Shown here: positions 31,591 through 43,162 of the stretch, piece by piece
Numbering within the stretch: position 1 is the stretch's first letter
Layout of the letters: the number at the start of each line of letters is the position of its first letter
Assembly: GCA_028671895.1 (NCBI GenBank)
Contig: CM053800.1
Location: 10,251,886 to 10,315,885 of the forward strand
Length of the DNA stretch: 64,000 bases
Reading direction: 5' to 3'
DNA from: Oenanthe sinensis
Lineage: Eukaryota; Streptophyta; Magnoliopsida; Apiales; Apiaceae
Notes under the pieces: model-generated
What the model was told of the DNA's origin: nothing
What the model saw: the letters and a program-made list of their open reading frames with translations, nothing else
Databases searched by the model: none
Made by a program: the position numbers and the translations under genes

Positions 31591-33413
31591 ATGAGTACAC
31601 AGAAAGTTACGAGTATCAAAATTCCATAATTTGATAGAGAATACTACAATTTGTGGAAGCACAAAATGCTACTATTCATTGGGATTGTCAATCCCAAGTA
31701 TGCATTAGTTTTGGACAAATGTGTTGAACCCCCAATGACAGTTATTCTCGAACATGAGATAGTTGGGGTCGTAATTCCTCACAGACAATTTTTGAAAAGT
31801 CCAGCAGACTATACAGAAGAAGAAACAGAAGCTGTGTCCCTGGACAACAACCTCAAACTCATATTGATTGAATCTCTAAACTACGTCGTGTACAATCACG
31901 TGGTCAATTGTAAAAACGCAAAACAGATCTGGGAAACAATAGAGATTATCAACGAGGGGACTGAGAAAGTCAAAGAGAATAGACTGGAAATCCTGATCTC
32001 CCAGTACGAGCAGTTTAGATCCAATCATGTTGAAGGTATCTCTGAGGTGTTTTAGAGATTGAATAAACTGATAAACGAGCTCAATATGAATGGGAAATAC
32101 TATCAGAATCAGGAGGTAAATATGAAGTTTTTGCTAACCTTACCCGAGCACCTGGAACATAGGATCGCAGCAATCCGGGAGTCTAGAGATATGAAGGAGG
32201 TAACCCTAGAAAGACTCTATGGAGTATTAAACACATATGAATTAGAACAGATCCAGACCAGAGAAATGTATGGTAGAGGTAAGGTTCTGAGTTCCTCCAA
32301 AGCATTAATAGTGGAAGCATCAGAGAAGATGAAAGTGAAGGCTATTGCACTGTCTAATAGTACAATGGAATATGTGGTTCCAGAATTTGGACATACTTCA
32401 TACAAACAAGAATATGGTGAGTTCTACTCTTTGGAAGAACTAGATCAGCTAGAAGATGAATCTCTAGCTATGGTTTCCAGGAGGTTTGGCAACATGAGAT
32501 TCAGAAGAAACTCCTCATACAGAGTTAAGCCTAATTTTGAAAGGTTCCAAAAAGGAGGTTCTTCAACAGCTGTATCAAAAAGTGGCTACAAGACCGACTT
32601 AGTTGATAGAAGCAAGTTTCGTTGCTTCAACTGCAATGAGCTAGGCCACTTCGCAACAGAATGCAAGAAGCCTAAGCAAGGGAAGAAGAGAGAGTCTTAT
32701 GAAGAGATCAAGGAGAAGTATGATGCATTAGTGAAAAAGCATCAAGGGAAGTCTTATCTAGCAGAGGGAAAAATCTGGGATGACTCAAAAAATGATGATG
32801 AGGAAGAACTGGGAAATTTTGCTCTTATGGCTTCATCCGAGGAATCACTGTCTCCCACTCGTCAAAGAGGAATATATGTAAATCCTTTTTACCCTAAAAT
32901 GTTTGCTTTGCTAGGTAAAGAACTAGATGGTGAAAGAGATAAAGTTAAGAAACTAATTCTTAAAAAAAAAAAGTTCTAATTGATGAGAATGATGTTTTAA
33001 AATTGTTAAAACGAAAAAATGACAAGTTGACCGAGGACTTATCTTTTCAAGTCAATAGAGTCAGTTGTTATGTTAAAGTTGAAACTTATCTCAGAAATTA
33101 AATAAAGGAAGAAAAGAAGAAGTGTCTAGCCTATAAGAATTCCTCTTATATTGTAAAGAACGTAGTTGACCAACAGGAGATAAACCGAAAAGTTGGAATA
33201 GGCTTCGAGTACAATAAATCAGTAGGAAAGCCAAACAACATAACCCTATTCAGAAAAAGTGCTGAAAAAAGGGGTATCCCACATGTTGTTAAAGACACAC
33301 CTAAACCTCTTTTCATAACACCTATAGCTGAACCAATCCTTGACAAAGCTAAAAAAAGTCAATTCTTTAAGTATGTTGGGCCCAATCAATTTTGGGCTCC
33401 GAAGACAAATTAA
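31591..33413 (+). pseudogene. Gag of element C, broken
   Basis: Starts MSTQKVTSIKIP and has in-frame stops near 31627 and 32054, then a frame loss at an A-run near 32965. The body resembles the element B gag. One zinc knuckle CFNCNELGHFATEC (CX2CX4HX4C) lies near 32620, followed by a K/E-rich coiled-coil region. The tail ends FWAPKTN at TAA 33411-33413. Capsid/nucleocapsid role by family. Confidence 0.88.
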
Positions 33414-33431
33414 TCCGTTTAATATTTACAG

Positions 33432-36400
33432 GGACTTAAACAGGTAAATCGGGTTGTATGGATCCTGGACAGCGGATCTTCAAGGCATATGACCAGAGAT
33501 AGAGCCCTGCTATCAAACGTGGTTGAAAGAGCTGACCCAATCATCACCTTTGGAGATTGACTACGGGATATGACAAGTCAAATACTGGGAATGTTATCAT
33601 TGAAAACGTCTCTTTAGTGGAAGGACTTAAGCACAATCTACTCAGCGTCAGTCAATTCTTTGATAAAAGGATATAAGGTAAACTTTATCAAGGAGAAGTG
33701 CTTAATAGCTCATTTTAAAGATGACAAGCTGGCCTTACGTGGAGTAAGGAAAGGAAACTTGTACGTAGATGATCTCAACTCTGGAACTGAAGATGAAGCA
33801 AACTGTTTTTATTCAAAGGCTTCATCAGAAGAAAGCTGGCTATGGCACAAGAAACTCTCACATCTGAACTTCAAAACAATAAACTCTCTAGTCAAGAGGG
33901 ATTTGGTGAGAGGACTACCTCTGATGGAATTTATACAAGAAGGATTGGTTGAGGCATGTCAGAAAGAGAAGTCAAAGAAAGCAAGTCACAAAGGCACATA
34001 CACTACAAACATCATTGAACTACTTCAACTCCTACACATGGACTTATTTGGTCCAGTAAATATTATGTCTATGTCAAAGAAGAAATATGCCTTAGTAATT
34101 GTAGATGACTTCACAAAGTACACGTGAGTTTTATTCCTGAACTCTAAGAATGAAACTCCACAATTGGTGATTAATCATGTAAAGCTGATTAAGTTAGATT
34201 CAAAGTTATTTATCCGGGCAATCAGTTAAGATAATGGAACAGAATTCAAGAATGGAGTTCTGAATAATTTCTGCTCAGACAAGGGGATAACAAGACAATA
34301 TTCAGCACCAAGAACTCTGCAACAAAATGGAGTTGTAGAAAGGAAAAATAGAACCCTGATTGAAGCTGCAAGAACTATGTTAAGTGAATCAAGGTTACCT
34401 ATCTACTTCTGGGCTGAAGCAGTAAACACAACATGTTTACCCAGAATCGAACTCTAATTAACAAAGATCATATGAAGACACCCTATGAGTTAATGGCTGG
34501 AAAGAAACCAACACTCAAGTACTTTCATTTATTTGAAGCCAAATATTACGTGCTAAAGGATGAAGATGAACATCGTGGCAAGTTTGAGGCCAAAACACAT
34601 GTAGCTATTTTTGTCGGTTATTCAAGAAAAGCATATAGTATGTACATAATTGATCAACATCAAGTAAAATAAAGTGTCAATGTTATTTTGATGACACTAA
34701 ACTCCCAAGTATCCAAATTGAAGATTCTTCTGAGTCATTAAAATTTGATAATTATCCAGACTCACATTCTGATGACGAAGAAGAACCTGAGGTTGCAGCA
34801 GGAAATGATGATGACAATAATGGTAATGATCCAGGTAATAGTGGTAGAAATAATGGAAACACTGGAGATACTACTAATACCAGTGGTGGATCAACAAGTC
34901 ATCCTGGAAGCAACTCAGGGGAAGATGATGGATCCACTTGCAGAACACAACATCACAATGTATATTGAGGTGAATCATCAAGATCAAACCTATCAAGAGA
35001 AATGATATGGAGCAGAGATCATCCTTTTGAATTGATCATAGGTGATCTAGATGTTGGAGATAGAACCAGAAGTGCAACTTCAAATAAATGTATATTTTCT
35101 ATTTTTCTATCTCAAGAAGAACCAAGGAAGATTGAAGATGCATTAACTGATCCAGATTGGGTTCTTGACATGTAAGAAGAGCTCAAACAGTTCGAGAGAT
35201 AAGAAGTCTGAACATTGGTACCCAGGCCTAAAGATAGATCTGTTATTGGCACGAAATGGGTATACATGAACAAGTTAGATGGTGATGGCATTGTAACAAG
35301 GAACAAATCCAGAGTGGTGGTAAAGGGTTACTCCCAGGAAGAGGGAATTGATTATGACGAGACCTACACACCATTTGAAATACTTGAAGGCATCAAGATA
35401 TTTCTGGCATTCACAGCACATTCCAATTTTAAAGTTTATTAAATGGATGTAAAGAGTGCATTTCTGAATGGAGAAATAGAAGAGGAAGTATATGTGGAAC
35501 AACCCCCTGTCTTTGAAAATCCAGATTTTACTGACTTTGTGTATTCTCTATTCAAAGCTCTCTATGGACTCAAGCAAGCATCGAGGACATGGTATGACAC
35601 TCTCTCTGAGTTTTTATTTGAAAATAGTTTCATTAGAGGTGTCATAGATAAAATTCTCTTTTATAAATTGCATGAAAAAGATATGATATTTGTCCAAGTT
35701 TATGTTGACGATATTATATTTGATTCTACTAACGAAAACTTGTGCAAGAGATTTGTTAAGTTAATACAGAGTATGTATGAAATGAGCATGATGGGTGAGC
35801 TGTCATTCTTTCTTGGATTCAAGTAAAGTAAAATGAGGATGGGATTTTTATTTGTCAATCAAAGTACGTAAGGGATCTTCTGAGAAAATACAGTCTAGAA
35901 GATTCTTCACCGGTAAAAACCCCAATGCCAACAGCCACCAAGCTTGACAAAGATGAAATCGGTAAGAAAGTTGACATCAAAAGCTATAGAGGTATGATAG
36001 GCTCATTATTAAATCTAACTCCTAGTAGACTCGATATAATGTTTGCAACATGCTTATATGCAAGGTTTCAATCTGACCCTAGAGAATCTCATCTTATAGT
36101 TGTCAAAAGAATTTTTAAATATCTGAAGGGTACACCAAATCTTGGAATTTGGTACCCTAAAGATACAGGTTTTGACCTAATAGGCTATACAGATTCAGAT
36201 TATGCAGGATGCAGGATGTAGGATGGACAGGAAAAGTATTCTAGAAGCTGTCAGTTTCTAGAAAGATGGTTGATCTCCTGGTACAGCAAGAAACAACACT
36301 CAGTATCTACCTCGATAGCTGAAGCAGAATACATTACGGCAGGTAGCTGTTGTGCACAGATCTTGTGGATAAGGAATCAACTAAATGACTACGGACTTGC

Positions 36401-36650
36401 GTTGAACAAAATTCCAATTTTCTGCGACAACACAAGTGTTATAGCTATTTCCAACAATCATGTACAACATTCACAAACCAAGCACATTGACATAAAGTAT
36501 CATTTTATCCAAGAGCATGTCATGAATGAAACTGTGGTGTTACACTTTGTACCCACAGAAGATCGGATAGCCGACATCTTCACGAACTAACTTGATGAAT
36601 CCACTTTCTCTAAGTTGGTTAGTAAACTAGGGATGTTAAACAATGACTAA
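33432..36650 (+). pseudogene. Pol of element C, broken
   Basis: Pol starts at GGA 33432, 18 nt after the gag stop. Protease LDSGSSRHMT (about 33465), GAG-pre-integrase WHKKLSHLNF (about 33840), integrase HMDLFGP (about 34035) and GVVERKNRT (about 34335), reverse transcriptase with YVDDIIF (about 35701), and RNase H with CDNTSVIAI and HSQTKHIDI (about 36420-36490) are all present. The second catalytic aspartate region of integrase reads with a stop (after IRAIS, about 34226). Many further stops and frameshifts follow. Final stop TAA 36648-36650. Confidence 0.9.
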
Positions 36651-38021
36651 TTTTTGATTGCTAGGAGTTAATTTAATCTCATAAATATTATATGTTAATA
36701 TTTAAAGAATTTATGAGACTTGAATTAATAAAATCCTAGGGCTTATGAATTTTTGGATAAATTATCTTAAGATTAATTTAATATTCTTAATAAGATAATT
36801 ATTTCAATTATAGCATAAGTACTTATATTTATTTTAAGCATTTATTAGCATTAGTATATAAATTATTGTATGATTTTCTAATTATTATTGCACATTAATA
36901 ATGATTATTTTATTAATTAGTTAATTAATTTATTCTTTAAGTTAATTCAAGCTTGAATTAATTTAATTCCTAAATTAATGATAATAGTTAATAATATAAA
37001 TAATTATTATATGTCTTTAATAATTTAGTTTCATATAAATATTTAGTTTAATTATTATTAATTAATCTAATTTTTGAATAAAATTTCCTTTATTTTATTT
37101 CAAATTTTAGAAAAATTAATAATATTTGTATGTGTTTGTTTTCAATTATATGTTAAATATGTTTTTTCATTATGTATAAAAGTATTTTTGCTTAGTATTT
37201 ATTTCTCAGAAAGACTTTTTAAATAAGAACTCGGCAAAACTTTTAAAAGTCTTACCGAGCCTTTATTTTTAAAATCAAAAGTCTTACCGAACAAAAATAT
37301 TTTAGTTTTAAATATTTTAGTTTTATTTTTTTAAATCTCTCAACAAGACTTTTTAATAATAAAACTCGGAAAAAAAATTCAAAAGTCTTACCGAGTCTTT
37401 AGAATTAAAATTCTTACCGAGATTTTTGTTAGTAAAAGTCTTACTGGCTATATATTTCTTTTTTGTTTTATTCTTGTTTAAAATCTCAATATGACTTTTT
37501 ATAAAAACTCAGCAAGACTTTTCAAAAGTCTTAACGAGTGTTTAATAAAAAGTCTTAACGAGCTTTTTTTGTACTTAATCGTTTTTCTTTAACAGTCTTT
37601 ATATTATTTTATATATATATATATATATACACGAATACACACAGACATCAGATACATACAGACTCATCTAGACTTTTGATAAACCTTCAATCAAACCCTC
37701 AATTTGTACAATTCACAACTGATATCAGTTGCTAGTTCCGAATCTTTCAAGTTTTTGCTTGCTTATTACGATTTTTACCCCTAAATTAAGTTGGAACTCT
37801 GTCCATTTTTCGTAAAAATTGAACTGCTCTTAATCGAACTGTTTTTTAACTGATTTTAGTTGTTAATTAGACTTAAAGGGATTGATTTGGACTGTAATAG
37901 GGTGTTTAAATCAGTTGGTTGTTATTGCAATTAAGGTTGTGATTTGTGGTGTATTAATCAGTTTTTGGTTGTAATTTTCGAGTAAGGGCTAATTAAATAG
38001 AGAATTAATTAATTAATTAAA
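36651..38021 (+). repeat. Pol-ORF3 spacer of element C with GTCTTACCGAG array
   Basis: AT-rich non-coding spacer. At 37205-37565 it contains about ten AAAAGTCTTACCGAG-like words and several inverse (AACTCGGCAAGACTTTT) words, the same motif as in the LTR of this element. A short (TA)n tract at about 37608-37630 is followed by a leader running to the ORF3 ATG. Confidence 0.8.
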
Positions 38022-39637
38022 ATGGCAGCCATGTTTGTAATAGCTAAAATGAATTTTGTTGGGTATTTTGATCTGATTAATTGCAAAGAGGCTAGGTTTA
38101 GGCCCTAGATCAGGTTCATGAATGAACACTCTCTAGTGAAAACAACAATTACCCTGAGCACTCCTCTGCAGATTGAACCACTGAGAGCCTTATATTCAAC
38201 AGCGAATAGGCTGGTTTAATTCTCGTTCAAGATTGGAGAGACGGACGGAGTACATTATAGATGAAATTGATGTAAATAGAGTCTTAGGGTTCCCGACAGA
38301 AAATTTCGAGGCCCTACCCTCAATTGAAGATATAACTTTCTTTTTACAATCAATTCACTATCAAGGCACGATGTAAAGTTGTCAAAATCCCAGTTGGTAG
38401 GCAAATGAGATTACTTCTTCGACACTTTAGCTAAAGTTTTTGCACCTACCATAAAGACCAACTTCCACAACATATCAACACTACTGCAAGTCATTGGATA
38501 TTCTGTAGCCCACAACAGAAGAATAAATTTTGGGAAGTTGATCCTGACTGAGATGATAAGGAAGATGGGCACTGCTGAGAGCAGAAGATTGGACGTAGAA
38601 CATAAAGTTGCTTGTTTCTATCCAGGATTTTTAATGTTGCTAATCAATAATGTTCAGTCAGAGAAGGACAAAACAAGATTTGTTAACATCCCAGTGGAAG
38701 AATCCCCTACAACCCAGAAGAATTTGTTCACAAGACTCAGCAATAAAAATAAATTTGAAGGGGTAGCCGTAGAAATAACAGAATATATGACTGGAATTCT
38801 CACTCAATGGCCAATCCAGCATAGCTCAACTGCATCAGCAAGAGGCAGAACAAGTGCAAGAGGAAAGTTCTGCGCTGCTCCTACTTGAAGCTGCTCATCA
38901 GGCAGAACAAGAGGCATATGAATATCAGGTAATATCTTACACCCTGGCTTATAATTTACTACCTATAAATATACCTACTGCACCTTTAAATATATCTGTG
39001 GCGGACTATGATTGTGGTCTTACACTTCAGGACTTCGGCTATGAATCTGAAAACACACAGGTTCAATCCTAAGCTGACATAGAACCTCAAACAGTTTCTC
39101 CTTCACCAACTTCTTTGAGTCACATCAAAAAAGGAAGAAACTAGTTAGAAAAGTAAGAGGTAGAGGTGTCACAGTGAGTGAACCCGCAGCTATGTCTTCA
39201 CCAATAAAAATATCCAAAATTCAACCTGAGACAACTATAGACTCATCCTTATCCTCTCATTGGGATATGGACTTTGAAATGGAAATTCAACAGTTTCTGG
39301 ACTCACTCGATCAAATGGGTGATTCTATTGAAATTTGTCGTCCGGCCACGGCATCTTGTGAAGAGTCACGCACACTGCTAGCGCTCACACTAGCAGGACC
39401 TCCACTTGAAGAAACACAATAAGATGAGGGCACATCTATAAATGAAGAAAATATTTTTGAAACAAACTTGTCGGATGCCACATTTACAGTGGACCAAGAC
39501 TTTTTTGATGCAGTGCAGCATCAAGTGCCATTACAGGCATTGAGGGGCACCATAGACTCTAATGAGCCACTCACTACATTGTCAAAGGTGGTGACCCCCC
39601 TGGATTTCTTATATCAAGTTCTTTTAAATGAAGTTCT
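38022..39637 (+). pseudogene. ORF3 of element C, first part
   Basis: ATG at 38022 (MAAMFVIAKMNFVGYFDL). The N-terminal region is heavily decayed, with a readable block at 38538-38888 (MILTEMIRKMG, ACFYPGFLMLLINN). A linker follows at 39174-39637. At 39638 it is interrupted by element D, and the reading resumes at 48695 in the same product. In position it is equivalent to ORF3 of element B, with only weak sequence likeness visible. Confidence 0.7.
39633..39637 (+). repeat. Target-site duplication of element D, left (GTTCT)
   Basis: GTTCT precedes the LTR start at 39638 and is repeated at 48695-48699. Removing D with one copy restores a continuous reading through ORF3 of element C. Confidence 0.95.
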
Positions 39638-41189
39638 TGTTAGTGTAGGTGCCCTAGAGGCAATACAATGTTTCCTTTAATAAACCTTTATGTCATTTGA
39701 TTATTCAATAAACGTATTTATTATGACTTTAATTACTGCGATATATTTGTTAGCATAATAAATGTCCTTAGAATCATGATACACGTTATATAGTTTAAGT
39801 ACATGACTTGAACTTGAGATTATATAATATATCATATTCTTAAATGTCCCTAGTCGAGTATTATTATTATAGGACAATAATAATACATAAATAGACTAGT
39901 ATGTTGTTTGACAGATAACCATATCTCATTGGTTATAAGTATGGGGATACTAAAGTCAATGCATAGGTACATGTAGGAGTACATGGTACTGGACAGACCC
40001 ACAGTGAGATTCTTCATGTTTAATAAAGTCATAAGAAAGACTCACAGTGATAATGGTGTAATGATCCTCTGACTTGAGATCATTATATTTCTATACGAGG
40101 ATTAATATACTCTGACTACATTAAAAGTTACCTTTGACCGGGTGATGATAAAAGTGGACATCGGGTATATCATGAGTCGTATGAGAAATATGAATGATAG
40201 ATAAAGGATTTAACCCTCCTATAATTAGGAGAGATATTATTAGCCTCTTGATTGAGTGAGACTATAAAATGCATGGCCGTGCTCAAATAATGATTTGTTT
40301 TTCCATAGTCTACTCATGGATCAAGTAAACCCGGATTAAATGTTGAAGAGGATGACTAAATACATGCCTCGAGTTTAATCTATAATATATATGGTTAAAG
40401 GGATTATATTACACGGAAACATTAATCATGAAAGGTTTTATCAAATCACGATTTAATTATTGTTTAATTGGATAGCAATGATGTATTACTAGATACCGCT
40501 CATTGTTTATAATTTTATTGGAGAATAAAATTATTGCTAATTAAATAATAGCCTATAGGGTCACACACATAGAGCACCTAGTGGAATAGTTAATTTAAAT
40601 TATAGATTTAAATTAATTGATGATTATTTGAATTTTATTATATTAATTAAGTGAGACTTAATTAATTAAAATAATATAAATTCGAATTTGAATAATTGTA
40701 TTTCTGCCAATAATAATTAAGTGTGACTTAGTTATTAATTAAATAATAAAAGCATGTTTTATTATTTAATCCTATGCCTACATGGGTTAGGTTTTGCTGA
40801 AAAGGCCCATTAACCAATCATTATAAATAGATAATGATAGGTTAAATGAATGGTACGTTTTATATGATAAAACCCTAGAGGCAGAGCAAGGAGGTAGCAA
40901 AGGCAGTCATTCGAATTCATCAAAGGAGGCTAGTACATCCATCCCGTGATCAAGATCGTGAGACGTTCTTGAAGGTGCTCGTGTGGATACCATAGAGGTG
41001 CTTTCGAGAGGAAGACACAAAATCGTGATAGCAAGGATCTCCGTTGAGTTCGTGAAAGTCAAGACAAGAATAGGTATGATTCTGTTTACCATAATCAGTC
41101 AAGTCTTATACATGATCCTGCGTTTGGGTTCCGAAAATTTTCGTTATATTTACGTTTATCCGCTGCGTTTTATGCCTCGGAACCCATCA
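39638..41189 (+). repeat. 5' LTR of element D
   Basis: TGTTAGTGTAGGTGCC...GGAACCCATCA, 1552 bp, AT-rich. Probable TATA box TTATAAATAG at 40821-40830. Confidence 0.96.
40821..40830 (+). promoter_or_regulatory. Probable TATA box, element D 5' LTR
   Basis: TTATAAATAG. The identical box lies at 48326-48335 in the 3' LTR. Confidence 0.5.
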
Positions 41190-41190
41190 A

Positions 41191-41202
41191 TGGTATCAGA
41201 GC
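41191..41202 (+). other. Primer-binding site of element D
   Basis: TGGTATCAGAGC, 2 bp after the LTR end, complementary to initiator Met tRNA. Confidence 0.95.
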
Positions 41203-41661
41203 TACGTGTATAAGGGACTGATTTGGTTACGTGTTAACTGTATTTGATGCAAATATGCCTGTCTTGGTGACTGCCATGAAACTGCCATGCTACTGCTTTG
41301 CTACTGCCATGCCTGTTTGAGACTGCCATGCTACTGCCTTGTATATTCGAATTGTTATTCATATGATGAGTAAATAGATGATGATACTAGCATGTTAATG
41401 ATTTGTCATGACTGATTTATATGCCTGTTTGCGATTTGTATGTTATGCATGAGGGTCAGTTTGTATATGATACAAACTGGTGGACAGATTATGTTGGACA
41501 TCAGCTGTTAACTGGGATATGATAAGTATGTATATGATACTTGCTTCTGAAACTGTATAAGATGCAGTGGGGAAAAAGGCCAACAGATATGATCTGTAGT
41601 TCAGAAATTGATGATTTCTGAATAGGACTGGTCTTCGAAAATAAAAAAAAATTCTGATTTC

Positions 41662-41680
41662 GAGCTGACCAGGTCAGCTC
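41662..41680. repeat. Perfect palindrome in leader of element D
   Basis: GAGCTGACC-A-GGTCAGCTC: 9-bp arms around one base. It is only 8 bp from the GC-rich tandem repeat. Confidence 0.85.
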
Positions 41681-41688
41681 GACCCCAG

Positions 41689-41796
41689 CCAGGGGCTGCC
41701 GCCCCCGGACCCCGCCCGGGGCTGCCGCCCCGGACCCCGCCCAGGGACTGCCGCCCCCGGACCCCCGCCCAGGGGCTGCCGCCCCCGGACCCCCGC
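41689..41796. repeat. GC-rich tandem repeat in leader of element D
   Basis: Four units of 27, 25, 28 and 28 bp with the pattern CCAGGGGCTGCCGCCCC + CGGACCCC(C)GC. The minus strand has repeated G4-5 runs. It is a sharp GC island in an otherwise AT-rich element. Confidence 0.9.
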
Positions 41797-43162
41797 ATTA
41801 TTTTGGTTGAGTACTTGAGCATGGTGCTGGTTATGGCCTTTGGACCCCTAGATTAATGGTTTTTGGTTTTGGTTTTATAAATACGACTTGCATGTCGTTT
41901 TCTTCATTGTTGTAATTGTTTAACCTCGAATGTAACTCGAGTTTTCTTATGTAAGTACATTAGCTTAGGTTGTATTCAATTATTCCATGTAATGTACTTG
42001 AAGACTGAAAGATGATCCAAGAAGAGGAGCAGGCACTAGTGGATACAAGAAGAATGAAGACATGTAATTGTATTTATATTTTACCACCATAGATTGACTT
42101 TGATCCTTTCATTAGCTCGAAAGGATCACATAGGAAAGGGGCCATAACCAAGCACGTTTACATACTGCACTTTACATATTGATGTATGAATGATGCATGC
42201 TTTAATTAGATTAATCATGTATGTATGTATGTATTAGATACGACACCCATGCCATGCTTGTTTAAACAAGATAAAATCTGTAACGACTCAAGATAAAATC
42301 TGTAACGATTCAAGATTTTAAAATCAACAAACGATCATGAGATTCTTGTGTTTATGAAATATGGATTTTTAAAACACGGAATTAAATATGGATTTTGATA
42401 TCTATAATTGGGATTTTCTGACAAAAACGGATATGCGTATTCGTAAGGCTGATGGGTTTTAAGTGTGACCACTGGTATCCTCCATCTACCTGGGAAATGA
42501 ACAATTTAAGATGTCAATTTGAAATATTTAGTTCAAGGAAAAATTGAGGATCTCTTCATGATGTGATCATGATCGTCGTAAAATTTTCTAAACCCCTTAA
42601 CAAAATATTAAGTTTTAATCAGATGCTTTCCAATGAATGAACACTCATCGAATCCTAGATCGATTAGGGGAAAGACTGTCAGTGGCAGGGGACTCCTGTC
42701 TATCGTGGTGAGATGCGACGAATATAAACGGTTATATTCGGCCGTTGTATCATTGGGTCAAACTTAACTGAGTCGTCATAATAAGGTGAAAGTAAACGGT
42801 TATATTCAACCATTATGAACTTAGAAGCATAGAGTTTGGTTAAAAATCTATTAGATAGATAAGATCAATCGTTGCTCACCAAACTATCCAAGAATTATAT
42901 ATGATATAATTGACAAATGTTGTCTACCTAAATAATCATTCTTAAGGACTTCCAGTGGTTGACTTGAGACATGACGAAATATGGATCTTGGCTCACTAGA
43001 AAGGATTATGGGATATACTTTCCAAATTAATAGTAAGGGCTATTGATTTGATAAAAATAGTGGGAGATATATTATGAATGTATCATAATCATTTGAACAT
43101 AATAAATAACTCAGACAATCTAATGTTTAATTTTGTGCTTTTATCATTGTAGATACCAAGTA

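Larger units (their letters stand above)
41203..43162 (+). other. Long 5' leader of element D
   Basis: About 2 kb between PBS and gag without a convincing ORF. It contains several CTGCCATG repeats (about 41270-41340), a palindrome at 41662-41680, a GC-rich tandem repeat at 41689-41796, and two copies of a TAAACGGTTATATTC word (about 42725 and 42793). Such a long leader could hold packaging or translation-control elements. Confidence 0.7.

Noticed and set aside
43133..43162. Gag start of element D at the first in-frame ATG
   Set aside because: The ten extra residues have no family likeness. MTNNTNTLSVRSVLEKDK from 43163 fits the usual copia gag start.
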